Origin: Ichthyophis bannanicus
Lineage: Eukaryota; Chordata; Amphibia; Gymnophiona; Ichthyophiidae
Direction of reading: 5' to 3'
DNA length: 64,000 nucleotides
Assembly: GCA_033557465.1 (NCBI GenBank)
Contig: CM066039.1
Coordinates: forward strand, 399,237,440 to 399,301,439
The position numbers and the translations under genes were made by a program. Of this stretch, positions 63,503-64,000 are shown in pieces. How positions within the stretch are numbered: position 1 is the stretch's first letter; every line of letters starts with the position of its first letter. A model generated the notes under the pieces. The model made no database searches and was not told the DNA's origin. It worked only from the letters and a program-made list of their open reading frames with translations.

Positions 63503-64000
63503 AACTTTCCGTCTTCTTTATTGAGATTTTTCAGTCATATACAATAACCAAATTAAATTAAAGACTTCTTACTAAATATAAAGTACAAGAAATATCAATC
63601 CACATACATTAACAGTAATTGTAGTCCACATCAAGGGAGCCAATTACAACTAGTTAAACAAAGAAATGTCATATGACAAGAAAACAAGCCGAAAGGCCAC
63701 ATATCAGGAGGAACCTACATCAATACTATCTAGCCTTGCTGAGCCTTGATGATCAATCAAAAATTTTTCCAGATGTGTAACATCCTGAAAAATAAAGGAT
63801 GTTCCCTCATAACTAATGAGGCACTTACAAGGAAAACGGAGAAAGAATGTTGCACCCAGTGCTAAAACCTGAGGCTTTAAAGTTAGAAATTGCCTCCGTC
63901 GCATCTGGGTGCTACGAGACACATCTGGGAAAATGTTGACTTTTTGCCCGCAAAATAAGGTGGACTTTACTTTGAAAAAGGCCCTTAAAATTTGTTGTTT
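63503..64000 (-). mobile_element. L1-like element 3' end with ORF1 C-terminus
   Basis: Left edge on its own strand ends TGAAAAATCTCAATAAAG, a polyadenylation-type terminus. About 200 bp separate this from an ORF1-type stop codon. No ORF2 lies between. The element runs off the window. Confidence 0.6.
63704..64000 (-). CDS. L1-like ORF1 C-terminal domain (partial)
   Basis: The frame is open from the window edge (reading QQILRAFFKVKSTLFCGQ, then NIFPDVSRSTQMRRRQFL) to the stop at 63,704. The F-P-D-x-S-x-x-T-x-x-R-R-R block and following hydrophobic segment resemble the C-terminal domain of L1 ORF1 RNA-binding proteins. The start lies outside the window; the GTG at 63,920-63,922 is internal. Open over all 98 visible codons. 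Confidence 0.6.
   Translation of the reverse strand, partial: KQQILRAFFKVKSTLFCGQKVNIFPDVSRSTQMRRRQFLTLKPQVLALGATFFLRFPCKCLISYEGTSFIFQDVTHLEKFLIDHQGSARLDSIDVGSS

Overview
This is a vertebrate nuclear window made almost entirely of transposable elements, many nested inside one another. I see no convincing single-copy host gene, RNA gene, CRISPR array or bacterial operon. CR1, L2, RTE, L1, DIRS, Ty3/gypsy, hAT, a CORE-type SINE and a class I endogenous retrovirus (ERV) together suggest a large, repeat-rich tetrapod genome. An amphibian (a caecilian would fit) is the most likely host. This is inference, since no host gene anchors it.

Layout. 1-2.83 kb: 3' part of a Ty3/gypsy element (integrase end of pol, tail, probable LTR). 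2.9-10 kb: a CR1 copy of lineage 'A', then lineage 'C' copies broken by a SINE, a CR1 lineage 'B' 3' end and a 1.8-kb hAT element with a perfect 8-bp target duplication. 10.3-13 kb: two unrelated DIRS fragments around an L2 remnant. 13.03-17.3 kb: a nearly full-length CR1-A (minus), with ORF1 esterase, endonuclease and reverse transcriptase. 17.4-23.5 kb: L2 elements in both orientations, one carrying a 61-bp x 19 tandem array. 23.5-27.6 kb: CR1-A interrupted by CR1-B. 27.6-31.2 kb: possible solo LTR, a split RTE, and L1 ORF1. 31.2-43.7 kb: the deepest nest. A CR1-A 5' region built of ~300-bp monomers is split by a DIRS element, which is split by CR1-C, which is split by a nearly full-length CR1-B that itself holds a SINE, a CR1-B fragment and an L2 tail. 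43.7-58.5 kb: CR1-A copies, one holding the complete ERV (45,780-55,958). 58.8-59.7 kb: an L2 3' end. 60.1-63.5 kb: one DIRS inserted in another. 63.5-64 kb: an L1-like ORF1 end.

The ERV is the most informative locus. It has paired LTRs differing by about five substitutions and one 11-bp indel, a 4-bp target duplication, a tRNA-Gly-type primer binding site, a polypurine tract, an open gag, an in-frame gag UAG followed after exactly 8 nt by a sequence that can fold as an H-type pseudoknot, a pol with two further in-frame TAA codons, and an env interrupted by a short L2/SINE tail. It is young but, as read here, defective.

The elements also show how they depend on each other. The SINE carries a MIR-like core and the same 3' tail as the local L2 elements, so L2 enzymes probably mobilised it. 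Labels A, B and C for CR1 lineages are mine. Family calls rest on reading motifs; no database search was run.
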